From assembly GCA_031277685.1 (NCBI GenBank), contig JAITLV010000329.1, positions 1-39,158 on the forward strand: 39,158 nt of DNA, given 5' to 3'. The translations under genes were made by a program, and so were the position numbers. Shown one piece after another: positions 7,679 to 15,019 of this stretch. The notes under the pieces were generated by a model. That model saw only the letters and a program-made list of their open reading frames with translations. It searched no databases and was not told the origin of the DNA. Source of the DNA: Sphingobacterium sp. Lineage in GTDB: Bacteria; Bacteroidota; Bacteroidia; Sphingobacteriales; Sphingobacteriaceae. The number at the start of each line of letters is the position of its first letter. The first letter of the stretch is position 1.

Positions 7679-8728
7679 ATGAAACAGCTCAAGTATATCA
7701 TCGTAGTCCTGTTTGTGGCTACGGGAATTATCGCCGAAGCACAAGACAAATCAAAAAATCCATTTGGGCTTGTATACGGTGATGCTATAAAAGAAAATCT
7801 AAAGGGAAAAGTGAATATACATCCTGTGAGCTATAAGCTAAACGGCATAGCTATCGCTGCCAATGTATATACACCAGCGAATTATGACCCTTCAAAAAAA
7901 TATGCTGCTATCATAGTAGCACATCCCAACGGCGGGATCAAAGAACAGACTGCTGGTCTTTATGCACAGCTACTGGCAGAAGCGGGCTACATTACCATTG
8001 CTGCAGATGCCTCCTATCAGGGAGCCAGCGGTGGCGAACCCCGTCATACCGACAAACCCCAATTCAGAACGGAGGATATTCATGGCATGGCAGATTATAT
8101 CGCTGGTTACGCTGGTGTAGATCCGGCTCGTGTCGGTGCACTTGGGATCTGTGGCGGCGGTGGATATACCCTCAAAGCAGCACAGTCTGATAAACGGTTA
8201 AAAGCTGTCGCTACACTGAGTATGTTCAATTCCGGTGAAGTGAGACGAAATGGCTTTCAAAATTCCCAGCTGAATACCATCGAGCAACGGTTGAAACAGG
8301 CATCAGATGCACGGGCCCAGGAAGCTGCAGGCGGTGAAATCAAGTATTCTGGTGTAGCCAGCATAACCGATGAAGAGATAGCCAAAACTTCTACCGATCT
8401 CTATCGGCAAGGGTTTGAATATTATTATCGGACACACGCCCATCCGAATTCAACATTTTTATATACCACCAGCAGCTTGATGGATCTGATGACATGGGAT
8501 GCAACCGATGGTATCGAGCTGATCGACCAACCCTTGTTGATGATGGCTGGAAGCAAAGCGGATACCAAATATATGACCGATGAGGCTTTTCCAAAGGCAA
8601 AAAATGCAAAAAATAAAGAGCTCTTTTTGCTCGATGGAGCTACGCACATTGAAACTTACTGGAAAAAGGAATACGTGGCAAAAGCTGTAAATAAATTGGT
8701 TGAGTTTTATCACCAGAATCTTCAATAA
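7679..8728 (+). CDS. Exported dienelactone-hydrolase-like alpha/beta hydrolase with a Cys nucleophile elbow
   Basis: I choose the ATG at 7679 over the GTG at 7655 because it starts a clean signal peptide (MKQLKYIIVVLFVATGIIAEA, then QDKS). The product is 349 residues. The nucleophile elbow reads GICGGG with C158 in place of the usual serine, as in dienelactone hydrolase (Cys-His-Asp triad). The probable catalytic His is H323 in DGATHIETYW, and an acidic residue follows MMAGSK. It lies 30 nt after the flavodoxin stop. Dienelactone hydrolases open lactone rings in aromatic catabolism. A periplasmic relative beside a CMD protein suggests work on ring-derived or lactone compounds, which is inference. 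Confidence 0.82.
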   Translation: MKQLKYIIVVLFVATGIIAEAQDKSKNPFGLVYGDAIKENLKGKVNIHPVSYKLNGIAIAANVYTPANYDPSKKYAAIIVAHPNGGIKEQTAGLYAQLLAEAGYITIAADASYQGASGGEPRHTDKPQFRTEDIHGMADYIAGYAGVDPARVGALGICGGGGYTLKAAQSDKRLKAVATLSMFNSGEVRRNGFQNSQLNTIEQRLKQASDARAQEAAGGEIKYSGVASITDEEIAKTSTDLYRQGFEYYYRTHAHPNSTFLYTTSSLMDLMTWDATDGIELIDQPLLMMAGSKADTKYMTDEAFPKAKNAKNKELFLLDGATHIETYWKKEYVAKAVNKLVEFYHQNLQ

Positions 8729-8749
8729 AAAATTCAATATACTTTTATT

Positions 8750-9190
8750 ATGAGAAAATTATTGCTCGGCCTATTTTTGGTCCTATCCGGAATTCAGGTC
8801 TCAGTTGCGCAATCGGCAACTGAGACGGAAATCATCAAACTTTCAAAAGATAAGTGGCAATGGATGGCCGACAAAAATGTCGGCCCATTGGACAGTCTTT
8901 TTCATGAAAAATCTATGTTCGTACATATGGGCGGCTCCTGGGGAAAACAAAGGGAACTGGACGTCATAAAAAGTGGCGGCATTTGGTATAAAAAGGCGGA
9001 TATCCGTGAAGTGTCCGTCAATATCATAGACAACACGGCCATCCTACTCAATAGGATCGACCTGCTGGCTGTCGTTGGTGGCAACGAGGTCACCAATCCC
9101 TTTATGGTGACAGAAGTCTACGTCAAACAAAACGGCACTTGGAAACTTGGTTCGCTGTCTTTCACGAAGCTACTTACTCCCGGAAAGTAA
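8750..9190 (+). CDS. Exported SnoaL-like / DUF4440 (NTF2-fold) protein
   Basis: 146 residues: a signal peptide (residues 1-20, ending VAQ) followed by an NTF2-like domain of about 120 residues. Typical elements are the helix DKWQWMADKNVGPLDSLFHE, the strand SMFVHMGG, the KSGGIWYKKADIREVSV hairpin, and a final pair of strands (EVYVKQNGTWKLGSLSFTKL). The fold forms a small-ligand pocket and is used by isomerases, cyclases and simple binding proteins. I see no specific catalytic residue set. It starts 21 nt after the upstream gene and is clearly part of the exported operon. Confidence 0.8.
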   Translation: MRKLLLGLFLVLSGIQVSVAQSATETEIIKLSKDKWQWMADKNVGPLDSLFHEKSMFVHMGGSWGKQRELDVIKSGGIWYKKADIREVSVNIIDNTAILLNRIDLLAVVGGNEVTNPFMVTEVYVKQNGTWKLGSLSFTKLLTPGK

Positions 9191-9204
9191 TAAGCACTGA
9201 GCAG

Positions 9205-9230
9205 GTGATCTTCATGAAAAAGACGATCAC
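9205..9230. other. Weak hairpin between the SnoaL-like and CMD genes
   Basis: GTGATC (9205-9210) can pair with GATCAC (9225-9230) in the 90-nt spacer, the longest gap of this operon. There is no U-tract, so it might only moderate expression or be chance. Confidence 0.25.
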
Positions 9231-9280
9231 TGGACCTACTGTTCCTAAAAGGATAAAATAGAAAGGATTACTATAATAAA

Positions 9281-10015
9281 ATGATCATGAAAAAACAACA
9301 ATTTATTATTGCATTTATACTGATTTTATTTTGCCATTCCTACATGTTATATGCAAGCCAAACTCCTACAACAGATCCATTAAGTAAAAAAGAAAGTGGT
9401 CTTGTCACGATAGCGGCTACCACCGCCAAAGGTGACCTAACAAAACTAAAAGACGCACTCAACAAAGGACTTGATGCCGGATTGACAAGTAATCAGATCA
9501 AGGAAAGCATCATACACCTCTATGCCTATGCCGGTTTTCCCCGCAGTATACGCGGATTGCAGACTCTAATGTCCGTATTTGAGGAACGTAGGGCAAAAGG
9601 AATCAATGATCCTACAGGTGCTGATGCATCTCCTATTCACAATGACCAGCCAAAATATGAACGTGGCAAAGCTATTTTGGAACAACTTACTGGCGTACCG
9701 GAAAAAGATCCAAAGACAGGTTATGCCGCTTTTGCGCCAACTATTGAAATATTTTTAAAGGAACATCTATTTGCGGATATTTTTGAGCGAGATGTCCTTA
9801 CCTACGCCGAGAGAGAACTGGTAACCATCTCGATACTGGCTAGCCTTGGTGGTGTGGAGCCGATGCTGAAATCGCATTTGACGATTTGTTTGAATGTTGG
9901 TTTATCGGAAGGACAATTACAGCAGTTTATAAGCATTATTGAATCTACAGTAGGCAAAAAACAAGCTGTAGAGGCACAAAAAATATTAGACGAGGTATTA
10001 GCGAGTAGGAAGTAA
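9281..10015 (+). CDS. Exported double-domain carboxymuconolactone-decarboxylase (CMD) family protein
   Basis: 244 residues (242 if the second Met at 9287 is used). A signal peptide covers about residues 1-26 (FIIAFILILFCHSYMLYA). Two CMD repeats follow. The first, about 45-105, contains QIKESIIHLYAYAGFPRS. The second, about 160-235, contains ERELVTISILASLGGVEPML and then HLTICLNVGLSEGQL. No CxxC redox pair of the AhpD type is present, so this is the CMD branch and not a peroxidase. Cytosolic relatives decarboxylate gamma-carboxymuconolactone or have unknown roles. Being exported fits the rest of this operon. Confidence 0.85.
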   Translation: MIMKKQQFIIAFILILFCHSYMLYASQTPTTDPLSKKESGLVTIAATTAKGDLTKLKDALNKGLDAGLTSNQIKESIIHLYAYAGFPRSIRGLQTLMSVFEERRAKGINDPTGADASPIHNDQPKYERGKAILEQLTGVPEKDPKTGYAAFAPTIEIFLKEHLFADIFERDVLTYAERELVTISILASLGGVEPMLKSHLTICLNVGLSEGQLQQFISIIESTVGKKQAVEAQKILDEVLASRK

Positions 10016-10036
10016 TATACTTAAAAATTTAAAATC

Positions 10037-10528
10037 ATGAATTTAAAAAATACAGCACTATTATTTTTAACTGGCATGTTGGCCGTCTCATGTAGCCAGC
10101 ATATTAAACGGGAAAAGTTCGATGAAGAGAGGACGCACGATCCAATTTTTGCTAAAGGCGAAAGGATTACAAATGACAACTTCACAGGAACGGTGTGGTT
10201 AAATAATCTGGTAACTGCCGACACCATCAATCAGAATGCTGTCGGCAGTGTAACCTTTGAACCGGGAGCGAGAACCAAATGGCATTCCCATCCGGCGGGA
10301 CAGATTATCTTGGCTCTGGATGGTGTTGGGTATTACCAGGAAGAAGGTAAAGAAAAAGTAATCGTCCGAAAAGGAGAAGTTGTAAAATGCCCAACAGACA
10401 TTCCTCACTGGCATGGTGCGAGTGCTGACTCTGCTTTTGTGCAAGTCGCCATTACGGGTAGGGAAAAGGGAGAAACGGTATGGCTGAAACCTGTTACAGA
10501 TGAAGAATATAACCGTGGACCTAAATAA
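10037..10528 (+). CDS. Cupin-domain lipoprotein
   Basis: 163 residues. The N-terminus is a lipoprotein signal ending in the lipobox AVSC (about residues 15-19). A single cupin barrel follows, with both metal motifs intact: H83-S-H85 and Q89 in WHSHPAGQ, and H124-W-H126 in IPHWHG. This type, often annotated as a quercetin-2,3-dioxygenase-like cupin, is commonly found next to CMD proteins in bacterial genomes, and the pair sits 21 nt apart here. It probably binds a divalent metal outside the cytoplasm and may act as a dioxygenase or isomerase. Last gene of the operon. Confidence 0.87.
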   Translation: MNLKNTALLFLTGMLAVSCSQHIKREKFDEERTHDPIFAKGERITNDNFTGTVWLNNLVTADTINQNAVGSVTFEPGARTKWHSHPAGQIILALDGVGYYQEEGKEKVIVRKGEVVKCPTDIPHWHGASADSAFVQVAITGREKGETVWLKPVTDEEYNRGPK

Positions 10529-10617
10529 GGCTGAGTATGGTAAAAGAAATGCTTTATAAGTCACTTCTGCAAATTCTAACGCATCAACAAGTGAAGAAAA
10601 AGTATATATAACTTTTA

Positions 10618-11040
10618 TTAAATAGAATCAATAATAGTATAAACCCCCACAACCAAAGAAATTAACAAAAAAGCAAGTACGATAAAGCAGCCTATGGTCA
10701 CAGATCGATCTTTCCAGCTCGATTGAGTGATTTCTGTTTCACTGACATTAATCATCGAAGGATCTTCAATATGTTTCAAAACAATTTCTGAATCTTTAAG
10801 CACCCATGGAGTCTCATCCAAAATAATCTTTTGAAATACCTGCTTTTGCTCCTGGTCCTCTAAATCTTTAGCGGCACATAATAGCTGATAAGCAAAAAGT
10901 TTCAGTCCTTCTTTATTGGCTTTAATGAAGTATACATCATCCCTTTCTCTGTAATCAGAATAAATAGCAAACTGTCCATTATCCAAAGATGCTTCTAAAG
11001 CTAGCTTACTTTTCAGAGATTCCAACAATTCATTGTTCAT
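10618..11040 (-). CDS. Tail-anchored small protein, unknown function
   Basis: 140 residues without a signal peptide. Residues 1-110 are soluble and rich in charged residues, with a helical stretch ANKEGLKLFAYQLLCAAKDL. The last 30 residues form one strong membrane helix (VTIGCFIVLAFLLISLVVGVY) ending TIIDSI, so a tail-anchored topology is likely. I do not recognise the family, although soluble parts of similar layout occur in immunity-like proteins. It is convergent with the cupin gene and has about 110 nt of upstream spacer. Confidence 0.6.
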   Translation of the reverse strand: MNNELLESLKSKLALEASLDNGQFAIYSDYRERDDVYFIKANKEGLKLFAYQLLCAAKDLEDQEQKQVFQKIILDETPWVLKDSEIVLKHIEDPSMINVSETEITQSSWKDRSVTIGCFIVLAFLLISLVVGVYTIIDSI

Positions 11041-11150
11041 GGCAAGATTGGTTAAGTTTTTAACATGTTTCTATACTAGCTTATTTAGAAAAATTAACAA
11101 AGGATCATTGTCGAATCTGTATTTTTAATGTAATTCTGCGAAATTAAGAC

Positions 11151-11666
11151 CTAATCTTCTATCGTAAAATCGATCGTTTTATTAAATTCTTCTTTTTCTG
11201 GTTCCGACAGCTGATCACGCATAGCACGGATCGTATAACCTCCTCTCAATACACCTTTATCCAAATACATCCAATCTGATATTTTTTGTTTATCGATCAG
11301 TACGGTGTCACCGAGAGCGACCTCTTTCGTTGAGACTGGACTATTATGAACGACCCCCGTAAATTGGTTATTTAGATAAATAAGATTACCAATCCAAATG
11401 TGCTCCAAACTTTGATCAGGTGTATGATATGCTAATTTGAGGGCAAAACTTTCATATCCTTCCTGCGGTTTTTGAAACGCTTGCACAAATAGATCAAGTG
11501 AGTTTTTTGCCTTTGCGATGGCTGCATTCATTGCTTCATCGTCAGAGCGGAATCCAATGACATCGTCATTTTCAATTTTATCTTTTACTGACGGTGACTG
11601 GCATGCCATCAATGCAGCACTGCTGATAACAACAAATAAAATAGGTCTAATAATTCTGAATCTCAT
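11151..11666 (-). CDS. DUF2314-family lipoprotein (YegJ-like)
   Basis: I choose the ATG at 11666 over an upstream one at 11717. It begins MRFRIIRPILFVVISSAALM, leading to the lipobox LMAC, and a perfect -7 box lies 15 nt upstream at 11681. The mature part matches DUF2314 well: an N-terminal helix SDDEAMNAAIAKAKNSLDLF, the core EHIWIGNLIYLNNQFTGVVHN, and the closing DWMYLDKGVLRGGYTIRAM. The family includes E. coli YegJ and has no established biochemical activity. No operon partner is evident. Confidence 0.82.
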   Translation of the reverse strand: MRFRIIRPILFVVISSAALMACQSPSVKDKIENDDVIGFRSDDEAMNAAIAKAKNSLDLFVQAFQKPQEGYESFALKLAYHTPDQSLEHIWIGNLIYLNNQFTGVVHNSPVSTKEVALGDTVLIDKQKISDWMYLDKGVLRGGYTIRAMRDQLSEPEKEEFNKTIDFTIED

Positions 11667-11680
11667 CTTTAAATATTTTG

Positions 11681-11688
11681 CAAATGTA
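11681..11688 (-). promoter_or_regulatory. -7 box for the DUF2314 gene
   Basis: Reads TACATTTG on the minus strand, a perfect TAnnTTTG just upstream of the ATG at 11666. It supports that start over 11717. Confidence 0.5.
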
Positions 11689-11782
11689 ATCTTGCGGACA
11701 TCATTAAATGAAGACAAGCTTGGTATTGAAGCGAGCCCTATTCCACAGCTTACATAAGGTAAATATATAAAAAAAGGTTATC

Positions 11783-11881
11783 TCAACGCACTAGAGGCTT
11801 TTTTAAAATGGTCATTTTTGTTAGAATTGATTGATCCGTAATTTCCGAAATAATATGATCAAAGCTTCCGAAATCTCCGAG
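11783..11881 (-). pseudogene. Possible remnant of an HU-type DNA-binding protein gene
   Basis: Directly behind the stop of the 11882 gene, a minus-strand frame reads LGDFGSFDHIISEITD and continues to a stop at 11783. LGDFGSF followed shortly by an IS-like strand is the hallmark of Bacteroidota HU-family proteins (usually preceded by a G-x-x-V/I). The rest does not match. A related short piece with LGDFG lies at 20316. Evidence rests on a short motif only. Confidence 0.3.
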
Positions 11882-12913
11882 TTAGTAAAAACTATAGGAT
11901 GCCTTTAAAGTACGATCTTCAAAATAATGAGACTTTGCAGGGTCCGACTTTCGCTGTATTGAGATCAAAAAACCTTTTTCATCGTAACGCATTTCCAGCT
12001 CGCTTACTTTTCGCCCATTCCAAATATCTTCCATCAGTTTCAGGTTTCGGTTTTGGTCATAGGCATACTTTTCGGTTTTAGGATCAAGGGAAGACGGTGC
12101 ATCGGTCAGTTGTAATAAAAGCCCTTCCTTGAATTGGTACAATTCCGATGGTGTTTTCTCGACGGCACAGCCATGATGTAAAAACAACACTACTGGGTGT
12201 CCTTTTAAATAGTAATACGTCTTTTTTTGATAACAAGTATCTGGATTGCCATTCTTTTTACTAAAATTGAAATATTCGGTACGTTCTTCTGCCTCGAATT
12301 TGTTTTCGGTATAATAACGATAGTGCAAGGAAGAAAAATCATTATTCGCCGTCATTTTCTTCCATAGGCTTTCGTCCGGAAAAGTGCCCTCTAAAATCAT
12401 TTTATCCACTCCACGAACTTGCTCTCCCTGCCAGTCATTGTTTTGTGGCCTATTTGGCATTTGGGCATTCAATGTGAAGGTCCGGATGATATCAACTTTG
12501 TTATTCTTATGGTATTGATAGCTGCTGACTTTTACAATGCCATTGGAATAATCTATTCTTGCTTTTTTATCTGTGAGACCATTTAAATTATAAGAGTATC
12601 TGGTATAAAAAGCGGTATCTGGTTTTTCGTTATTATATCGTATGCTCGTCATACCTACGATCATGCCATCAGGGTTAAAATCATAAATATATTTCATCCC
12701 AATCTTCTCTTCAGCCTGAAGTAGAATACGCTTTACTTTATTGCTTTTCATAAAAGTAGGATTGAATGAAAAAACAGTTTTTGTAAAATAATCATCGTCC
12801 TCCAAGGGTGTAATATTATAAAATGGTAGTACCTGAGCCTTTCCTACAGCCACAATACCAATAAACAACATCAGGGTTAAAAGGTAGCAAAGGTTATGTT
12901 TCGTGTATATCAT
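11882..12913 (-). CDS. Exported protein with YD-repeat-like strands, unknown function
   Basis: The ATG at 12913 is preferred over 12961 because it gives a proper signal peptide (MIYTKHNLCYLLTLMLFIGI, ending GKA before Q). The product is 343 residues. The mature part is built of many short paired strands with repeating turns such as YDFNPDGMI, YSYNLNGLTDKKARIDYSNG, YDQNRNLKLMEDIWNG and YDEKGFLISIQRK. These resemble the YD/RHS-like or beta-propeller-like repeats of Bacteroidota secreted proteins. I cannot assign a family. It is probably periplasmic or outer-membrane associated, and appears monocistronic. Confidence 0.65.
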   Translation of the reverse strand: MIYTKHNLCYLLTLMLFIGIVAVGKAQVLPFYNITPLEDDDYFTKTVFSFNPTFMKSNKVKRILLQAEEKIGMKYIYDFNPDGMIVGMTSIRYNNEKPDTAFYTRYSYNLNGLTDKKARIDYSNGIVKVSSYQYHKNNKVDIIRTFTLNAQMPNRPQNNDWQGEQVRGVDKMILEGTFPDESLWKKMTANNDFSSLHYRYYTENKFEAEERTEYFNFSKKNGNPDTCYQKKTYYYLKGHPVVLFLHHGCAVEKTPSELYQFKEGLLLQLTDAPSSLDPKTEKYAYDQNRNLKLMEDIWNGRKVSELEMRYDEKGFLISIQRKSDPAKSHYFEDRTLKASYSFY

Positions 12914-13065
12914 ACTTTCAATTAAAGAAGAATTTTGGTTCCAGTGAATTAATATAATCAAATGGCCAAGTCTAATTTTCCATACATACTGTCGGATGAG
13001 CAGCTTACAACTTTGTTGAATTTCTCGTCATATCGATTATTAAAAGACAACAGTTGGGACAAAAT

Positions 13066-13094
13066 AGCCGCTTAGGATACAACCCCAAGCGGCT
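13066..13094 (-). terminator. Likely intrinsic terminator of the SusCD operon
   Basis: AGCCGCTT (13066-13073) pairs perfectly with AAGCGGCT (13087-13094), and the loop contributes extra C-G pairing (CCCC against part of AGG). On the minus strand the stem is followed by ATTTTG, a short U-tract. It lies 32 nt beyond the SusD stop. Confidence 0.6.
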
Positions 13095-13125
13095 TAATAT
13101 TACGCAAAAAAAATCATATTCCGTG

Positions 13126-15009
13126 CTAGTTCCATCCAGGATTCTGTACCAGGTTTGGATTCTTGTCTATTTCAGCTTGCGGGACTGGAAACCAATAGTT
13201 TTTAGCAGTAAAAATGCGCTTTTGATAGACCGAACGTTTAAAAAAAGCCTTGGGATTAGCCTCATTATCGTCCTTTTCAGTTCCAGAAAAATTCATTCCA
13301 TAAAAATTTCCATTCAGTGTGGTCTCTCCGATCTTCCAGCGTCGAATATCGCGGTAACGGATCCCCTCATTGTTCAGCTCCACACGACGTTCATTCCGGA
13401 TGGCCTTGCGCATCGCCTCTTGTGAAGCTGGCACGGGCAGTGCATCTGGGCCGGCACCATATTGTGGTACTCCACCACGCACACGGATCAAATTGACATA
13501 CTTCAAGATATCCGGATGATTGGGTTCCGTCTCGTTGAGGGCTTCGGCATAATTCAGGTAAGCCTCCCCCAAACGATAAAGTATACCCGGCCGATACGGA
13601 TTTGTGTTATTGCGCGGGTCATGGTCCGGATGAACTTTCTTCCGGATGAGATAACCATTCTGTGGTGCATCATGAGTGGGCCCTCCATCCCAGTTGCCAC
13701 TGTAAAACTGAGTGGTGCGATTTTCCCTTCTATACCAAGCTCCATTGTATAATACGGAAATATAGAAGCGCGGTTCGCGATGGGTATACATATTATAGGT
13801 TCCTTCTAATGTAACCTTGCCATTGCCCTGGGACTCGGCCCAACGCGTATTTCTGACTTCCGCAGTTTTTGAAAAACCTTTCTCCTGATAGCCGGACAAT
13901 GGATCATCGATGGTTCTGCCATTCTCCATGAAGAAGGCATCGACCAATGATTGCGTAATCCCCAATCCCCCATTGCCACCAGTTCCCCTAGGCTGCGCAT
14001 GGCGGTCATACTCCCCGAAATTACAGTCGGGCCGGGCAAAAAGAATCTCTTCGTTGCCGTCCTGTGGCCTGCGGAATAACATGTTCTGATAGGATAGAAA
14101 TGGATCAACAGAACCATCACTGTTATATTCTATATACAATTTGTGCCCGGCTGCCTCAGCCTTTTCGATCAGGAGCTTGGACGCTGCCACTGCGGATTTC
14201 CATTTATCTGCTGTATAAGTAGCATTAAATATCGCTTCACCTTTTTTATTCGCAAAACCGGCATAGGCGGTATTTCCATTTACCAATGGACTTGCTGCAA
14301 ATAAAAGAAGACGCGCCCTGACCGCCAGACACATAATGGACGTTACCCGACCATACTTTTGTGCCGCACTATACCTTGCTGGCAGAACTTCCGATAAATC
14401 CAATAGTTCTTTATCTGCCCATTGCACCACCTGATCAAAAGGCGCCTGTCCAATCATCAGTTCCTCGGCAGGCGCATTGGGATCTGTCAACCCCAAGTGG
14501 AATGGTATCGCACCGTAGGTTTCGAGCAGAAGTGTATAATAATAGGCAATCATAAAGCGGGCTTCGCCCTTCATTAGGTTGACCTCTTCTTCGGTCACCA
14601 ATTGCGCGGGGTTGGGCTTAACATTGTCCAGGAAAATATAGGCCGAACGGATACGTTTGGGAAGTTCCACCCAATAATTGGGGTCCCAGGATGTACTCGG
14701 ATTCCAGTTCCCGGTCTGCATACCAATAACTGACCAGCCAAACTGCTCCCAACCGGTAGATGGAGCCATATCATCAGAGAGTGGATCCCAGCCCAATGTC
14801 CGCGTATTTCCCCAATAGGGATCGGGAACGTTGCTGTATATACCCGCCAGCCAATCTTCCGTTCTGGTCTTATCTTTAAAAATCATTTCAAGGGTAAGCT
14901 GATCATCAGGGCTTTTGTCAAGATATTTCGAACAGGCCCCCACGGTGATACCCAAAGCCGCCAGTACTATTACCCGGGTAATCTTATGTTGTATTTTCAT
15001 CTTCATCAT
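13126..15009 (-). CDS. SusD/RagB-family nutrient-binding lipoprotein
   Basis: 627 residues. A signal sequence ends in a lipobox (VGACSKYLDKSPDDQLT, Cys at about 26), so the protein is anchored at the outer-membrane surface as the lid of the SusC transporter. SusD hallmarks include the N-terminal TPR-like helices (GEARFMIAYYYTLLLETYG) and the C-terminal signature with RLGEAYLNYAEALNE, IRNERRVELNNEGIRYRDIRRW and a closing PVPQAEIDKNPNL. It starts 10 nt after the SusC stop. The substrate is unknown because no glycosidase, sulfatase or peptidase is linked. Confidence 0.95.
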   Translation of the reverse strand: MMKMKIQHKITRVIVLAALGITVGACSKYLDKSPDDQLTLEMIFKDKTRTEDWLAGIYSNVPDPYWGNTRTLGWDPLSDDMAPSTGWEQFGWSVIGMQTGNWNPSTSWDPNYWVELPKRIRSAYIFLDNVKPNPAQLVTEEEVNLMKGEARFMIAYYYTLLLETYGAIPFHLGLTDPNAPAEELMIGQAPFDQVVQWADKELLDLSEVLPARYSAAQKYGRVTSIMCLAVRARLLLFAASPLVNGNTAYAGFANKKGEAIFNATYTADKWKSAVAASKLLIEKAEAAGHKLYIEYNSDGSVDPFLSYQNMLFRRPQDGNEEILFARPDCNFGEYDRHAQPRGTGGNGGLGITQSLVDAFFMENGRTIDDPLSGYQEKGFSKTAEVRNTRWAESQGNGKVTLEGTYNMYTHREPRFYISVLYNGAWYRRENRTTQFYSGNWDGGPTHDAPQNGYLIRKKVHPDHDPRNNTNPYRPGILYRLGEAYLNYAEALNETEPNHPDILKYVNLIRVRGGVPQYGAGPDALPVPASQEAMRKAIRNERRVELNNEGIRYRDIRRWKIGETTLNGNFYGMNFSGTEKDDNEANPKAFFKRSVYQKRIFTAKNYWFPVPQAEIDKNPNLVQNPGWN

Positions 15010-15019
15010 TTGGTTAATG

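Noticed and set aside
11834..11842. ATCCGTAAT, the core of the operator seen at 3880 and 6934
   Set aside because: The flanking AATGGTA and GTCTAC blocks and the -7 box are missing; a 9-mer by chance is likely in this region.
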